From the NCBI RefSeq assembly GCF_000002235.5, contig NW_022145601.1:9071658-9135657 (forward strand): a stretch of 64,000 nt of DNA, given 5' to 3'. Of this stretch, positions 20,839 through 33,500 are shown piece after piece (position 1 is the stretch's first letter; the number at the start of each line of letters is the position of its first letter). The translations under genes and the position numbers were made by a program. The notes beneath the pieces were generated by a model. It had not been told where the DNA came from. It did no database searches and saw nothing but the letters and a program-made list of their open reading frames with translations. The stretch is from Strongylocentrotus purpuratus (lineage: Eukaryota > Echinodermata > Echinoidea > Camarodonta > Strongylocentrotidae).

Positions 20839-22439
20839 CACGAATTATTCATTGTGTGTCGGTCGCATATAAAACCTGACTATGTAACCTACAGTTCAGC
20901 CAATTAGAACAGTTCGGTTTCGTGAACCTTCAGGTGAGTAGAGGGTCCGCGGGTCCGGGCTTTTTCTCAAATGGGTCCGGTCTTGCGTAATATAGACCGA
21001 TGCCGATAATATAACTCGAAGCTAAACCCACTTTAAACATCTCCAACTGCTTTTTTTCAGGGCAGTGAGTTTAAAACAATTATTTTTCATTATTTTTTTT
21101 AAATCTGAATCAAACAGTTTCTTTATCTTTTAAATCTCATACAGTGAATAAAGATCTGAGGAGTGAGCCCTAAGTGATCTGGCAGACGAGAAACTATCAG
21201 AAGAATTCCGGGTTGCTTGATATCTTGTTCTTCTTCTTTTAATTTGTCTTCCTCTTGTTATTCTTGTTCTCCTTGATCTTGTTCTTCTTTATACTTTACT
21301 ATTTGTAATGAATTTGTGTTGTTGCATAGGCTACTATAGCTGTCACTTTACGCAGCTTTCGTTTTAGTTTAAGCAAAATGTGTTTAGGTATCTTGCATAA
21401 ACTTATTGATCACCATACTAGTAGTATGACGTAAGCCTGATATTCCTATAAAATACAGGATTTCATTTTCAATATATTAATACGTTCAAAGTTGGAAACA
21501 TTCATTTGAATTCCCAGCTACCATATACATTACATTGGCGTATCCGTTCATTGACGACCATCGAGACTTAAATGCTATTTTTGAAAATGATGTCGGCCCA
21601 TTTTGTTCTTTCTTTTGTAATGGCAATGTACAGCATTAGTGGTTTCTGTTAAAATGAAACAGATGAGGTATCGGGTTCAAAAGAAATCGTTTTGGATATT
21701 GAGATGTGTACATATCTACTTCGGGCATAAAAGAGCATAAAATGCGGAGTGAATTATTAGGTTGAAAGTCCTAATGTATTAAGAGTTTTTTGTTTGTTTT
21801 TTTATCATAACGGATATCATTTGCCGAAGTTAGCATGGAGACATGCTGGCAAATACCGAATACGCCGTGGCTGAAAAGGGTACCCTTTGTAAGTAAATTA
21901 TTGTGGGATATAGCTAGGTTAGTTCAGGACCAAATTTCACTGAATTTAGTTATATGTGAAACTTAAAAAGGGAAGTTAGATAGGTGTGAGGGAATATAAG
22001 TCAATTACAGGACCAAGTTCCAGAGAGAGAGTCGGAGGAGGAGAGAATAAATTAGTGTTACAGAAAGTCTTGCAAGTCATGAGTTGAAAATCTGATTTCG
22101 ATGTTATTTGAAGTTTTTAATTATCCCAGAGGTTAACTTTTGAAGACATTTACATATTTGTGTTGATCCTTGTGTATATTTCTTTATTGGAATATCAGAA
22201 CTGATTGTCTTTGCTTACAGCAGGGACTGGTGAAAAAGTTTTAAACACAAAATAAAGTGATGCCGTATTGTAAATGGTATGCGTGTAAGTGCATTTATTT
22301 TGACTTACCATGTGAAACAGCCTTTAAAGCTCTGTATATTTGTTCGAATCTCACTCATGAAAATTACAGCAAGTAAGTTTAGCAACAAAACTTGCGCTAT
22401 GATTAGTCAAAAGTAAATTAGCGCATAACAATCATCGAT

Positions 22440-22986
22440 GACAATCCTCCATACGCTTTACATGATTTTATTCATACAACGTATATTATCACATACAAAT
22501 TATATATTAGACCTACATTATTACATACAAATTATAGATAATTGCATTATTACATACAAATTACAAATTTAATTACATAAAATGATATTCCACTGCAACA
22601 AATAATAATTACTTTGAAAATAGAAATATGATAGCAGTCTTAAAACTTGCAAAGGAGTTAATTTTTCTTATTCCTAAAGGAAGAGAATTCCGGAGTACAG
22701 GAGCGGAGACTGAAAAGGCTTCGTTGCCATATGTCTCTGTGTTAGTAGGCGTAACAGAAAGAAGATATTGTGAGGATGATCTGTAGTTGTGTCTTGGTGT
22801 GTACCGATGTACAAGTTCTGATATGTTGTGTGAAGAGAGGTAATTCTGAGAGTTACAACATAACATGAATATCTGAAAAAAAATAATACCATAAGCGGGG
22901 TTTAGAGTGAGGCAATAGATTAAACATTTAGCATGATGGTTGTGAAGTAAGAGAAATAACTGAAGAGAATATGATAAAACCGGCAC
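22440..22986 (-). mobile_element. LINE reverse-transcriptase C-terminus remnant
   Basis: The minus frame 22986-22609 includes YGNEAFSVSAPVLRNSLPLG and a later FKTAI, matching the 'aFs--aP-lWN-LP---F' tail of CR1/L2-type LINE ORF2 proteins. The 3' side (22440-22600) carries three tandem TTACATACAAATTA-type units. 5'-truncated: only the C-terminal tail remains. Confidence 0.6.
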
Positions 22987-23012
22987 TGAAAATGTGTGAG
23001 ATGTTATGGGAC

Positions 23013-23134
23013 AATAGGGACTTTAGATTTGCACAACGACAACGTGGATTGCTACGATCGACGTCCTTTTAATGCACTGCCTTGAATGGACGTCACACGT
23101 ATCATCAGTCCACGCAAATCTAAAAGTCCTTATT
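23013..23134. mobile_element. Short foldback MITE (AATAGGGACTTT ends)
   Basis: AATAGGGACTTTAGATTTG at the left is mirrored by CAAATCTAAAAGTCCTTATT at the right, with GACGTCC words symmetrically inside. Same terminal family as 25215-25456. Confidence 0.7.
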
Positions 23135-23159
23135 TTCTGCTTGTGCGAATCATGTCCAA

Positions 23160-24090
23160 CCTAAAACCCCCATCACACCAAACTAAATCTTACTACGTTC
23201 TGGAACCGTCCTAGAAAATCGTTAAACAGGTTGTGGTCGGGCAGAATGTGTAAAAATGTCTATAATACGATCATAAACAGCCCTCAATACGTCCATCTCG
23301 TCTGTACCCCGTCTACAGTCAGTTCACATCAAGTTCACATCTGGTAAATTTGCCATTTCCAGGCAGTCCAAGCCAGTCCGTAGTCAGTTTAAACCCATTA
23401 TTAACTAGTTCTACCTCATTCCCAATACGTCCAAACCATTCTAACTAGTTCGCCACTTGTTCTAACTAGTTTTTAACCCGGCCACCCCGTTCAGAAACAC
23501 TTCAACTCGTTCTTAGTGCGTTCGAACGCGCTCCTAGAGCGTGTGCAATCCCGTCCTCGCTCGGGAGCTATAAAAACTCAGCGCGTTCTCGCCATTCCTC
23601 ATTCCCGTTCAACTTCGACGCTTCAATCTTTGCAAATGAAGACATTCAAGTCAAGCCCCCATCACTTCAAACTAGTTCTTACTACGTTCTGGAAAATGTT
23701 GCCAAACGGGCTCAAACTGTGTGCGAACGGAGAGAACGTATTAGCAACTATTTACGATCTTTTTAAGGACTTCATGGACGGGCTCCGATTGGCTTGGACG
23801 GGAAGGGTGCTCTAGAACTTTGAGCCTGTTCAAAAAATGTCCCCGTCCTGCAATTAGACGGGAGTGCCAACGTACTTAAACCGAGATGGACGTACTACGA
23901 ACGGAATTGCCGTACTTCGATCCTACTAGAAACGTGTTACACCGTGATGTGGTCAAGCATCAATTAGGAAGAACGCGCTGTTTTGTTTAGTTCTCGAACC
24001 AGAACGGGATTGCACAGCACGATAGGAGCGCGGTCGAACGTATTAAGAACGAAATGGGGATGAGTTGAACTGTCTCTAAACGGGGAGGTT
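23160..24090. mobile_element. Foldback element with ~90-bp inverted arms
   Basis: The segment 23484-23570 (CCCCGTTCAGAAACACTTCA and following GCGCTCCTA, GTGCAATCCCGT) is the inverted counterpart of 23990-24085. A start motif CCCCCATCAC...TTACTACGTTCTGGAA occurs at both ~23165 and ~23655, suggesting one copy nested in or duplicated within another. Local G+C is higher than in the flanks. No coding capacity is recognised. Confidence 0.6.
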
Positions 24091-24841
24091 GGGTTATAAA
24101 CCAAGTTAAAACAATTTCCGAACTAGTATAAATGGTTTGGATTTTAATTACCTTGTCATATTAAAGTTTCACCTTTGCAATAATGAAATTAAAATAAGTT
24201 TTTAAAATCGATGAAGATCTACTTTAAAAAAATACACTTTTTTAAACTGGTAACCAATGGATATTAAACAATTTAGGTAAAGTTGGGTCTCTAGAGCGAG
24301 TGCCTGTAATGAGCCTTGCTGTTGTATTCTGGATTCTCTGAACACGATTCAATTGCTTTTGGGGTAGACGATAGAAAAGAGTATTACACTTTACATGTTA
24401 TCTATTATATCATTGGAAATGATTAATAACCCAGTATTCCCCTCCTGAATTTTGACCCCCCCCCCCCACGATAATAATCTGATCTCTGGCAAACTGTATC
24501 GTTATCTGTGTGTGAAGAATTTTTATGTGTATCCGGGGTTACCGTGTGTCACGTAGTGAGTCATTAAGGCTCGGTATATTTGTTCAAATCACAATTATGA
24601 ACATTACAGCAAGTAAGATCAACAACGAAACAAATTTATGCTGTATGTTGGTTCTAGATTATACGACGAAAGTAGACTGTTTGTTTTAGATTATACAACT
24701 ATTGTCGACCAAAGTCTGCAAAAGATTTACAGGAATCTATTGTATATTGTGTTTCGTTGGTTATACTGCTGGTTGGGCTTCTTTTTGTTTCACTTTATAT
24801 GCTTTATTTCGTGTGTTTCTTGAGCAAGGAGAAGCAGAAAC

Positions 24842-24920
24842 ATGGCGGCGATCAAGTCATCTATTTCAGTCGGTGTAGGATTGCTAATCATACTTTGCTC
24901 TGTGCAGCATTCGTTACAAG
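24842..24920 (+). CDS. CCP-ZP gene exon 1, signal peptide
   Basis: The ATG in AAACATGGCG context opens MAAIKSSISVGVGLLIILCS, then VQHSLQ, a standard cleavable signal peptide. Donor CAAG/GTATGT, phase 1 out. Confidence 0.85.
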
Positions 24921-27900
24921 GTATGTGATTGAATAAACATTATAATAACTGTTTTATTTTCTTTTACCTTTTCACATTATTTTCGGGAAAACGTTTCGTC
25001 ATTTACAATAAAGGCTCATAAAACCGTTAAGAATTAAACTTATTGAACCGTCATTCAAATACCCTAATAATCAAATCATGTTCGGATAACGTAACGTCAT
25101 CGCCAAGTTTGACACATTTCAACACGTAATATCTTGCAAGTCTTATCGTGTTAAAATTGCATTCAAAAAGATCAGACAATACATATCCCATGTCTCGCCT
25201 AGTGCCGCGCAATATAAGGGACTTTTAGATTGAGTGGATGAGAACGCCGTGAAACGTCCACTGATCGTGCGTGTCCATCCTATATTTTGATATCAAGAAT
25301 TCAATTCTTGATATCAAGAAATTATTGTGTTGTTGTAAAGCAATGGTAATTCTTGGTATCAAGAAATATGAATAAGTGTTAAAACGGCTTGCCATAGACA
25401 CGCATGATCAGTGGACGTTCACGCCGTTCTCGTCCACTCAATCTAAAAGTCCCTATTAGCGGAGGAGGACCACTTTCTAGATGCCACTTACTGTTCAATT
25501 TGAATGAGGTACATCTTGGTTTAAAAGAGAAAACAAATCATCATTATTCGAAATATTTCAGATGTATACTCTTAAAATAGTTGCTGTCATCTGAAATGAT
25601 TTTTATATTGTATGAAAAATGTTGAATTATCTTCACGTTGATAATAGATTCAATGTAATTAAGATAAAATGAAATCGAAATGTTATGGTAAAAATAATTT
25701 TCTTAAATTTTCATTTCAAAAATACAATTTTTGAAAATCAGAAATCTATTTTTGACCCATACATACGGTATTTGTTATTTTCATTTAATTTAAGGGTAAT
25801 CTGTCTTGCAACAGTAAGGCTACATTGATATAAATTCACTTAACATAATATACAAACCAAATAAATACGAGAACACATAGCAGGAGTATACCAACTTGAT
25901 AAAAGATAATAAAAGCGATAAACGATTCATAGTTAATACAATGTGATAGTAATTAATCTAATTAGGATGTATATGATATCGAATTAAAAGTATAAGAGCA
26001 TGTTTTTCGTGACGAATATATCAAAGCCCTTAACTTAGGATTGGGAATTAAATTAGTATCTTCAATTCCATCGGAATTGCCAACAACGTTTTGACATTCC
26101 TATTCTCTCAAAGATCGCCAAACTCATAGAGATTTGAGGGTTTTTTTTCTCGAAATTATGAATACTATTTTTCGTCTAAGCGCAGTCTCCGATTAAGAAG
26201 TGACCTTAAAAACCTTTGAAATATTGTGTATTGTTATATTGTCGAGTGACATCAAGGTGATCTCAGTGCAGTTAAAACACTCAATTATAAATTTAGATCT
26301 CAGATTTGAAATTTACGTGCTATTAGGGCCGCCCCGAGAGCACGGGGACTCCTTTTGTTAGTTTACTCTTAGTCCTGGCCGGCAGAAGGGGAGGGGGGGG
26401 GGGCACCTTTTTGGGGCCACCTTTTTCGCAGTACAACTTTCTAAGAAAAGGCCAGTCTCATTGAGGACAAAAATTGTGTAATAACAAAGTCAATAAAAAC
26501 AAAGTCATTTAGTTAGCGCTTTTACACATACTAACGGTTTCACAGCGATTCACAGAGTTAAACAACAAAAAGTAGCAAAAGTTATCGATAATCAATGAAT
26601 AGGAGAGTTTTGAGAGCCTTATATAAAACATTTAATGAAGGAGACAGGCAGACAGATCGTGGCAGGCAATTCCAGAGTCGTGTTACAGAGGCCTGGAAAG
26701 CATTAATACCAGCTGTACTATTTATTCTGGGCACATGTAGTATGAAGCAGTCTGAACTTGAACGAAGGCAGGGGCTTGCAGAATGGTAAGGAGACAATTT
26801 CATATGATAGTCAAGATCTTTAATAACATTGGTTGTCTGATTGACAGCCAATGCAATTGCTTCAGCCATGAAAATGAGATTTGCTGGAATAGTTTATTAT
26901 ACAGACGTATTATTTCTCTGAATTTCAGTTTGCTACAGGCCTACCAATCTTGACCCAAACATCATAATTAATCCTGACCAGCAAACATACGGGATATACA
27001 CTGCTTTTGCTACCTCCTGCAATACTGGTTACGATAAGAAAGGACCCGACTCGTACTATTGCCAATATGGAGACCTTGATTACTGGGAGTTTGATACGAG
27101 CCCTGCGACTCTGTCTTGTTCAGGTAAGCAAACAAAACAGTTTATCAATTAATCATGTTTGTAAGTAGTATATGTACTGCACGCAGGTCTATATAGTCAC
27201 AATTCGATGATGAACGAGACTTGTCGAAGTTCATTATAAAACTACGTGTTGGGAACAATAAATGACAGGCCACATGCCTACTATCACCCAATCACTTGAT
27301 TAGGATCTACGTCATCATTTTATAATATCATTTGGCCTTTTGTATCCTAAGGAAAAGGCATGTTGTAAATTAAGCTGTGTATTAATGATGATTATAGGAT
27401 AAAAACAGCAGCAACGACAACAAGAGCAGCAATGATTATACCAATTCTTATAATGATAATGATGATGAGGATGAAACTATTACTACAAATACTAATGATG
27501 ATGATGATAATAAAAATATTGATAATAATAACAATAATACTACTAATATTATTAATAATGATAACATTAATATCATTATTATTTTATTTGTTTTTACTAT
27601 TAAATTTATTATTATAATTATTATTTATATTATTCAAATAATTATTATCATTAAGCGCAAGGAGTACCGTGCCCTAAACCAAATATTACTGACTCTGCGG
27701 TGGTGATCACACCAGAAAAAGCCTCCTACGATACGCACGAGACAGTCACTGCTTCCTGCTCAAGCGGAACATTATCAGGAGATGGTGTTGGGGAGTGTTC
27801 TGCCAGATGGAACGTGGGATTTCACATCAGAGCCATCATGCCTATTAAGTATGTATGAAAAAGGTTTGATTTTCTATCAAAATCAAAAGAGAAAATTGTT

Positions 27901-30476
27901 CTTTCTCGTATAGACCCACATAATACATACGTGTACGCAGGCGCGTGCGCAGGGGGGTTGGGATTTGGGGGTTGATCCCCCTCTAACTGTTTTTAATTGT
28001 GCTCTTACCCCCCCCCCCCCCGCTTATTCAGCGGCTGGCTGAGTCGTTGCGAAATTTGTGTAGGTGTGCGTCTGTGGGTGTGCGTGTGCGTGTGCGTGTG
28101 TTGCGATTGGTACGTGGATATGCGTGCGTCTTAGGGATTTGGGCGTCAAGTCCAAGGACAGTTGCCAAGGTATTTGGTCGTGTTATGTCCGATATATAAC
28201 AAAGTATGAACATAAATGTGAACATAACTTGACATAAAATGCAATGTTATCTTGATATTTGGACCGCCCTCCTACCCGAATATCAATTTTCTTGTTTCTC
28301 AGAAGATCAAAGAAATGATCTACCCAGTTTTTAAAGCGAAAATATTAGAAAATTCATGACAATTTCAAAAAGACCTCCTCCCAGTCGTAATTATGAGGTG
28401 ACGACAATCCCCCAGAAAATTAGAAAACTAGACATTGTGGTAACTTTTATTTACCTCTTCTAAAATCATTTTTCGCTATTATATACATTCAAAGTAAAGG
28501 CCCCAAAAATTTGGAACTTTCCTCGTTATTATATCAAACTTTCCCCATCACTTAATTCATTTAATTCATTCTATTGTATCTATATGTATTGACTAGATGT
28601 ATCTGTGCTTATGTATGTATTTTGAATTAATTGTAGATTGATTAGTATATATTAATTATAGTTATTGAATGTATTATTATCTAAGTACAACTTTGTAAAG
28701 CGCTTATTACAATGTTCCTAAGCGCTTTACAAAGTTGTACTTAGACATTGTGGTAACTTTTATTTACCTCTTCTAAAATCATTTTTCGCTATTATATACA
28801 TTCAAAGTAAAGGCCCCAAAAATTTGGAACTTTCCTCGTTATTATATCAAACTTTCCCCATCACTTAATTCATTTAATTCATTCTATTGTATCTATATGT
28901 ATTGACTAGATGTATCTGTGCTTATGTATGTATTTTGAATTAATTGTAGATTGATTAGTATATATTAATTATAGTTATTGAATGTATTATTATCTAAGTA
29001 CAACTTTGTAAAGCGCTTAGGAACATTGTAATAAGCGCTATATAAATATAATGTATTATTATTATTATTATTTAAGAGAAAATCAAAACCGTTTCTTTTA
29101 CAATTAAAAAAAAAATTGTCTTCGCGTAGTCAATTCGTGTTTTACTCCCCGTTTCTTATATCCATTTGTTTTCTCCCGTTGCGTTCTCTTGCTTTTCATT
29201 GTCTCTGCATCATTCACATCGTGCGCTCTCTCCCTTTCCCTTTTGTTCTCTGTTCTCATGATCAGCCCTATTTATCAATTTGTATTGACCTGTTCCCCTA
29301 CTCCCATGTTCCTTTGTTTTATTTTTATGCGTTTGTGTCCTGTCTTTTTATTCTTCGTAAGTCTCTGTTGGCTCATGTTACCCTTATGTAGGAGAAGTAT
29401 GTTGTTATGAATATCAAATTATGATTTTGTAATTCTGTTATCATACCGCACTTACATATCAATCTTTTTTCCCTTTCTTCTTTTTCTTTCAAATCTACAT
29501 GTATTTGTTATATAAGTTCATGAAGGATAAAAAGGCATGTTATCTGCAGATGACTTGTAGGTGAATTTGAATGATCAGTTATTTCATGAGAATACCAAAC
29601 TACTGACCTCTACCTCCTACACGGATCATCGCCCATTCCCATTCAATATACGTTACGTACTAAAAGGATGTATTGTCTGACCGTTCATGAATATTCATGT
29701 TTTTGCTTACCTCGGCAAAATGTTTGCTTTCACTAAATTGAAAAATTACGGTGGGGGGTTGGATGAAATGGACAAAATGAAATAGGCAGAAGTGATCTAT
29801 GATAATTCATGCTTTTTATGTTTCGTGTGCTCGACCTATAATCTTCAAATCGCTTGGAAAACTGAGTCCAAAGTTAGACTTGTTTCACATGTGTATTATA
29901 GCTAGCAATGACGAGCTTGCAACCTATTTTGAAAAATTACGGTGGGTGAACTTTCAAAAGTCAATGAGACATGAGGGCTCCAATGAAAGAGCTAGTGATA
30001 ACGTACGTCGGGGTGGATGTGCTTTTCGTTTAAACAAAAAAAATGAATTTTTAACGATTTTTTTTTTTAAAAACGTCCATAGGCTAACATGTTAGGCTGC
30101 TGACTCTGACCAGGCTCTGACGATAGGGGGCGTTGTGAAATGAGACTAAACGGAGCAATATGTACCGTCCGCCAAATGACTTTGTGGTTTCCTCTCCTCA
30201 AATTGATCTTAATCACTCATGCGTGAAATATGCATCATATGAGTTGAATCAAATGAAAGAGGAAGATCTAAGCTTTATGTGTCATTTATTAATTATAAAT
30301 GTGACTAAGATATGATAAAACATCGCTTATTCTGGGTTTCGTTTTTTCTGGGACGCACTGTATATAGCAGCGCACTTAATGAATTTATAACCTGAGAATG
30401 TATGAGCTAAGAGTATGTTATACACAAATGGACTGTAAAGAGGGAGATATAAAGTGGAATGATTTGATGAAACGAT

Positions 30477-30528
<52 letters not shown>

Positions 30529-33500
30529 GGGAAGAAATTGGGAGATAGGTGCCAGAATAAATACTCTGACGATTTGGTGATCTGGGAAGGCAGGTAATAT
30601 GCCAACTCGTCATTATGCATCCCCCGATCCCCCCACCCCATTTGCAAATTTAATATATCTAACTTCATTTTAGTGATAATGTTTAATAATATTCAAGCAA
30701 GCAAAATAAAATAATAATTTAATTTTCTCTCACGCAGTGTTCTGTACCATGTGGTACTAATTTCATTAAGTCCATGCTTTGTTCATAATATATGTGACTC
30801 GTTTGATATTTCAGCTACTCTAGGACCATTCAGTACTGACAACTTCAAAACTGAAGAAGAGACAACTAGTAAGATTTGTATTTTCAAATGATTTACTATA
30901 TCTTTTGAATTGAATTTGAATTTAATAACCACAACATATCACAATAATGAGAGTATAATGAACAATCATACAATGCAAAGAATAACGATACATGAATACA
31001 TAAAGGAGGAGTAATGTTGATTGAACAGTAATGGTTTTAAAACGATATTTAGACATAGATATGAATACTATTTTGTACAAAATATACACATAATTATATG
31101 CATTGAAGTTGTTAATGGGGACTAGAAGTTAGCACATGTGCTAGTCGAGCCCAGATCCATTCTTTGGCAAGGTTTTTGTTTAAACGTATGCTTGTAAAAC
31201 TTGTTTGATTTGTATTTACATAGATTATATATACAAAATAATACAGTATCAAGTAACTTGTTTACATTTCTAAAAGAAAAAAAGGTAAAGCGCCAAAGAA
31301 TTATAATGAAAGATAACAAATCGTTAAATGAATACAATCATTGGTATGTTCAAAATATGAAAAGGATGTATTAATAAAAATAAGGCATAAAATCATGTGC
31401 GTAGATGCTCAAATCTTTTAAAAGCTTGAGGGCAGAAATAATCATCAACAAACAAATGTATACACACCAGGGGTAGATACATAGCCCTGCAAAATAATGA
31501 TAAATGCACAATGATGTGCAATTCATTTATAGTTCCCACTAATCGTATTCTCTAAAATAAGTTGGTTTTTTTAAAAATCATATTGGGTTTGAAATTAAGC
31601 ATGCATTTTTCGGGTAAAATGATAGCCAACATTGGGTAAATTCTATCCAACATTGGGTTGAATTTTAGCCAACAAACATGCATGTCTTTAAAAAAAATTA
31701 CAATGGGTAAAATCTTTCCCAATTCTTTGTACAGTGTAATTAGATTGGAAAAAGATACCCCCCCCCCAAAAAAAGGGAAACTTGGATTAGACATTTAAAA
31801 AAAAAGGAGAAGCTAGCTACAGAGAGAAAATTTGTGGGGGATTCCAAGAGACAAGCAAAGGGCAGTATACTATGTGTATAAGTGAGTATGTATTGTATTG
31901 AAAATAATGAGTAAATGAACAAGTTCCTAATGGAAGATTCAAATTACTGACATCTACGATTGTACAGCGAATATACATGTACTTTCCAACCTTACTGACC
32001 ATTTAATTAGTCATGTATTTCAAGCTTTAATCGGATTTCATTATGTCAACATGGGTGAGTATCATAATAACTTATTACACAATTCATTAAGTTATGCCTA
32101 ATCAATTTTCCCCTTCAGTTGATCCACAACCAGACCCCACCACCATCACCCATGCAGGTAAGACGAATGATTGATATTAATAATCTTCGTCACGTGCATT
32201 GTGATGATTTCCTTAAAGCCCCTCTGCACTAGATTGGCCAGGAGGGATTAGACCTCCCTCCATGGTCACCGATAGGTGGTTATCTCATCAAATCAACTCT
32301 CAATTAACATAAGAAAAAGGGGATCATAGGGGACCAGCGGTCACCGATCAGGCATTGTTTGCTATATAGAGGGCGTAAGGAGCTATAAGTAGTGCAGTGG
32401 GGCTTCAACTAACACACTTCTGATATACTATCAGAAGATTTAGAATTAAGAAATAAGATTAACAATTCCGACATCAACTGGCGAATGATAAGATTTGATC
32501 GAAGCGCCTAAAACGTATCATTATCTCGAAAGGCAGTGAAGGTTAGAAGGGGGAGGTACTTTCCCCCGTGCTGTAATTGGAATTTAAATTCAAATTCAAA
32601 TTTTTATTTTGTATTTCAATCTGAATTTTCTCCGATGACCACCAACATCATCCACAGGAGCCAGCGTATCTTGTGAGAGCACGACCATGACGGTTCTCCT
32701 CGACCGAGCCCTGCTCGAGAATAACGGTGATGCCACTGACGTCCACTACGAAGACCAGAGCTGTGTCGGGTACGACTACACCGGAAGTCGCATAGCCGTC
32801 ACCACCAGATATGACGACTGTGATACTGTGTCGGAGGTAAGAAAGGATTCTTAATAACCTGCCCTGTAATGTTAGGAAAATCTCATCCAACTTGTGATGT
32901 GGGGGGGGGGAGCCGGGGGAGAGGCGGGTATCAGAGGGAGAAATGCAGAAGATGGGAATGGTAGTCATATTTTTTGTTTTAAATGATATTTTATTTCCTT
33001 CCTCATAATTTCACATAACAAGAAATTCACATAACAAGAAATTATCAAAATAATCAATATAAAACAAGATCTTTGATACAAGACACTTCATGAGTTACAT
33101 CAATCAATGAACATAGAGAAAAACAAAAAACAAAAAAAATCTTGCATGTAACAGTGTATAATCAAAAAACAGTAGAGGAAGGTTTAAAGTGTAGATTTTT
33201 TTGTTTTAAATGATATTTTATTTCCTTCCTCATAATTTCACATAAAAAGAAATTCACATAACAAGAAATTATCAAGATAAGCAATATAAAACAAGATCTT
33301 TGATACAAGACATTTCATAAGTTATATCAATCAATGAACATAGAGAGAAAAAAAAAAGGAAAAAAAAGTCTTGCATGTAACAGTGTATAATCAAAATAAC
33401 AGTAGAGGAAGGTTTAAAGTTACATATTACCATCCTATCACAACACTCTCACACCCCCCCCCTTCTAGCCCACCCACACCACACCCCTTTCATATGGCTC

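Larger units (their letters stand above)
20234..24841. other. Long interval: repeats, LINE remnant, foldback elements
   Basis: No exon is firmly supported. A weak candidate terminal exon at 21144 (acceptor CTCATACAG, phase 1, stop after nine codons) would end the CCP-only gene. The rest holds a 44-bp tandem repeat, a LINE fragment (22609-22986), a short MITE (23013-23134) and a large inverted-repeat element (23160-24090). Confidence 0.5.

Noticed and set aside
21144-21173. Terminal exon for the CCP-only gene (LNKDLRSEP and stop)
   Set aside because: The acceptor and phase fit, but nine codons cannot be judged by eye and no polyadenylation signal follows closely.
29799-30095. 98-residue frame shared with the minus frame at 33846-33604
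   Set aside because: Shared because both lie in copies of one dispersed repeat; no domain recognised, and the frame adds nothing beyond DNA identity.
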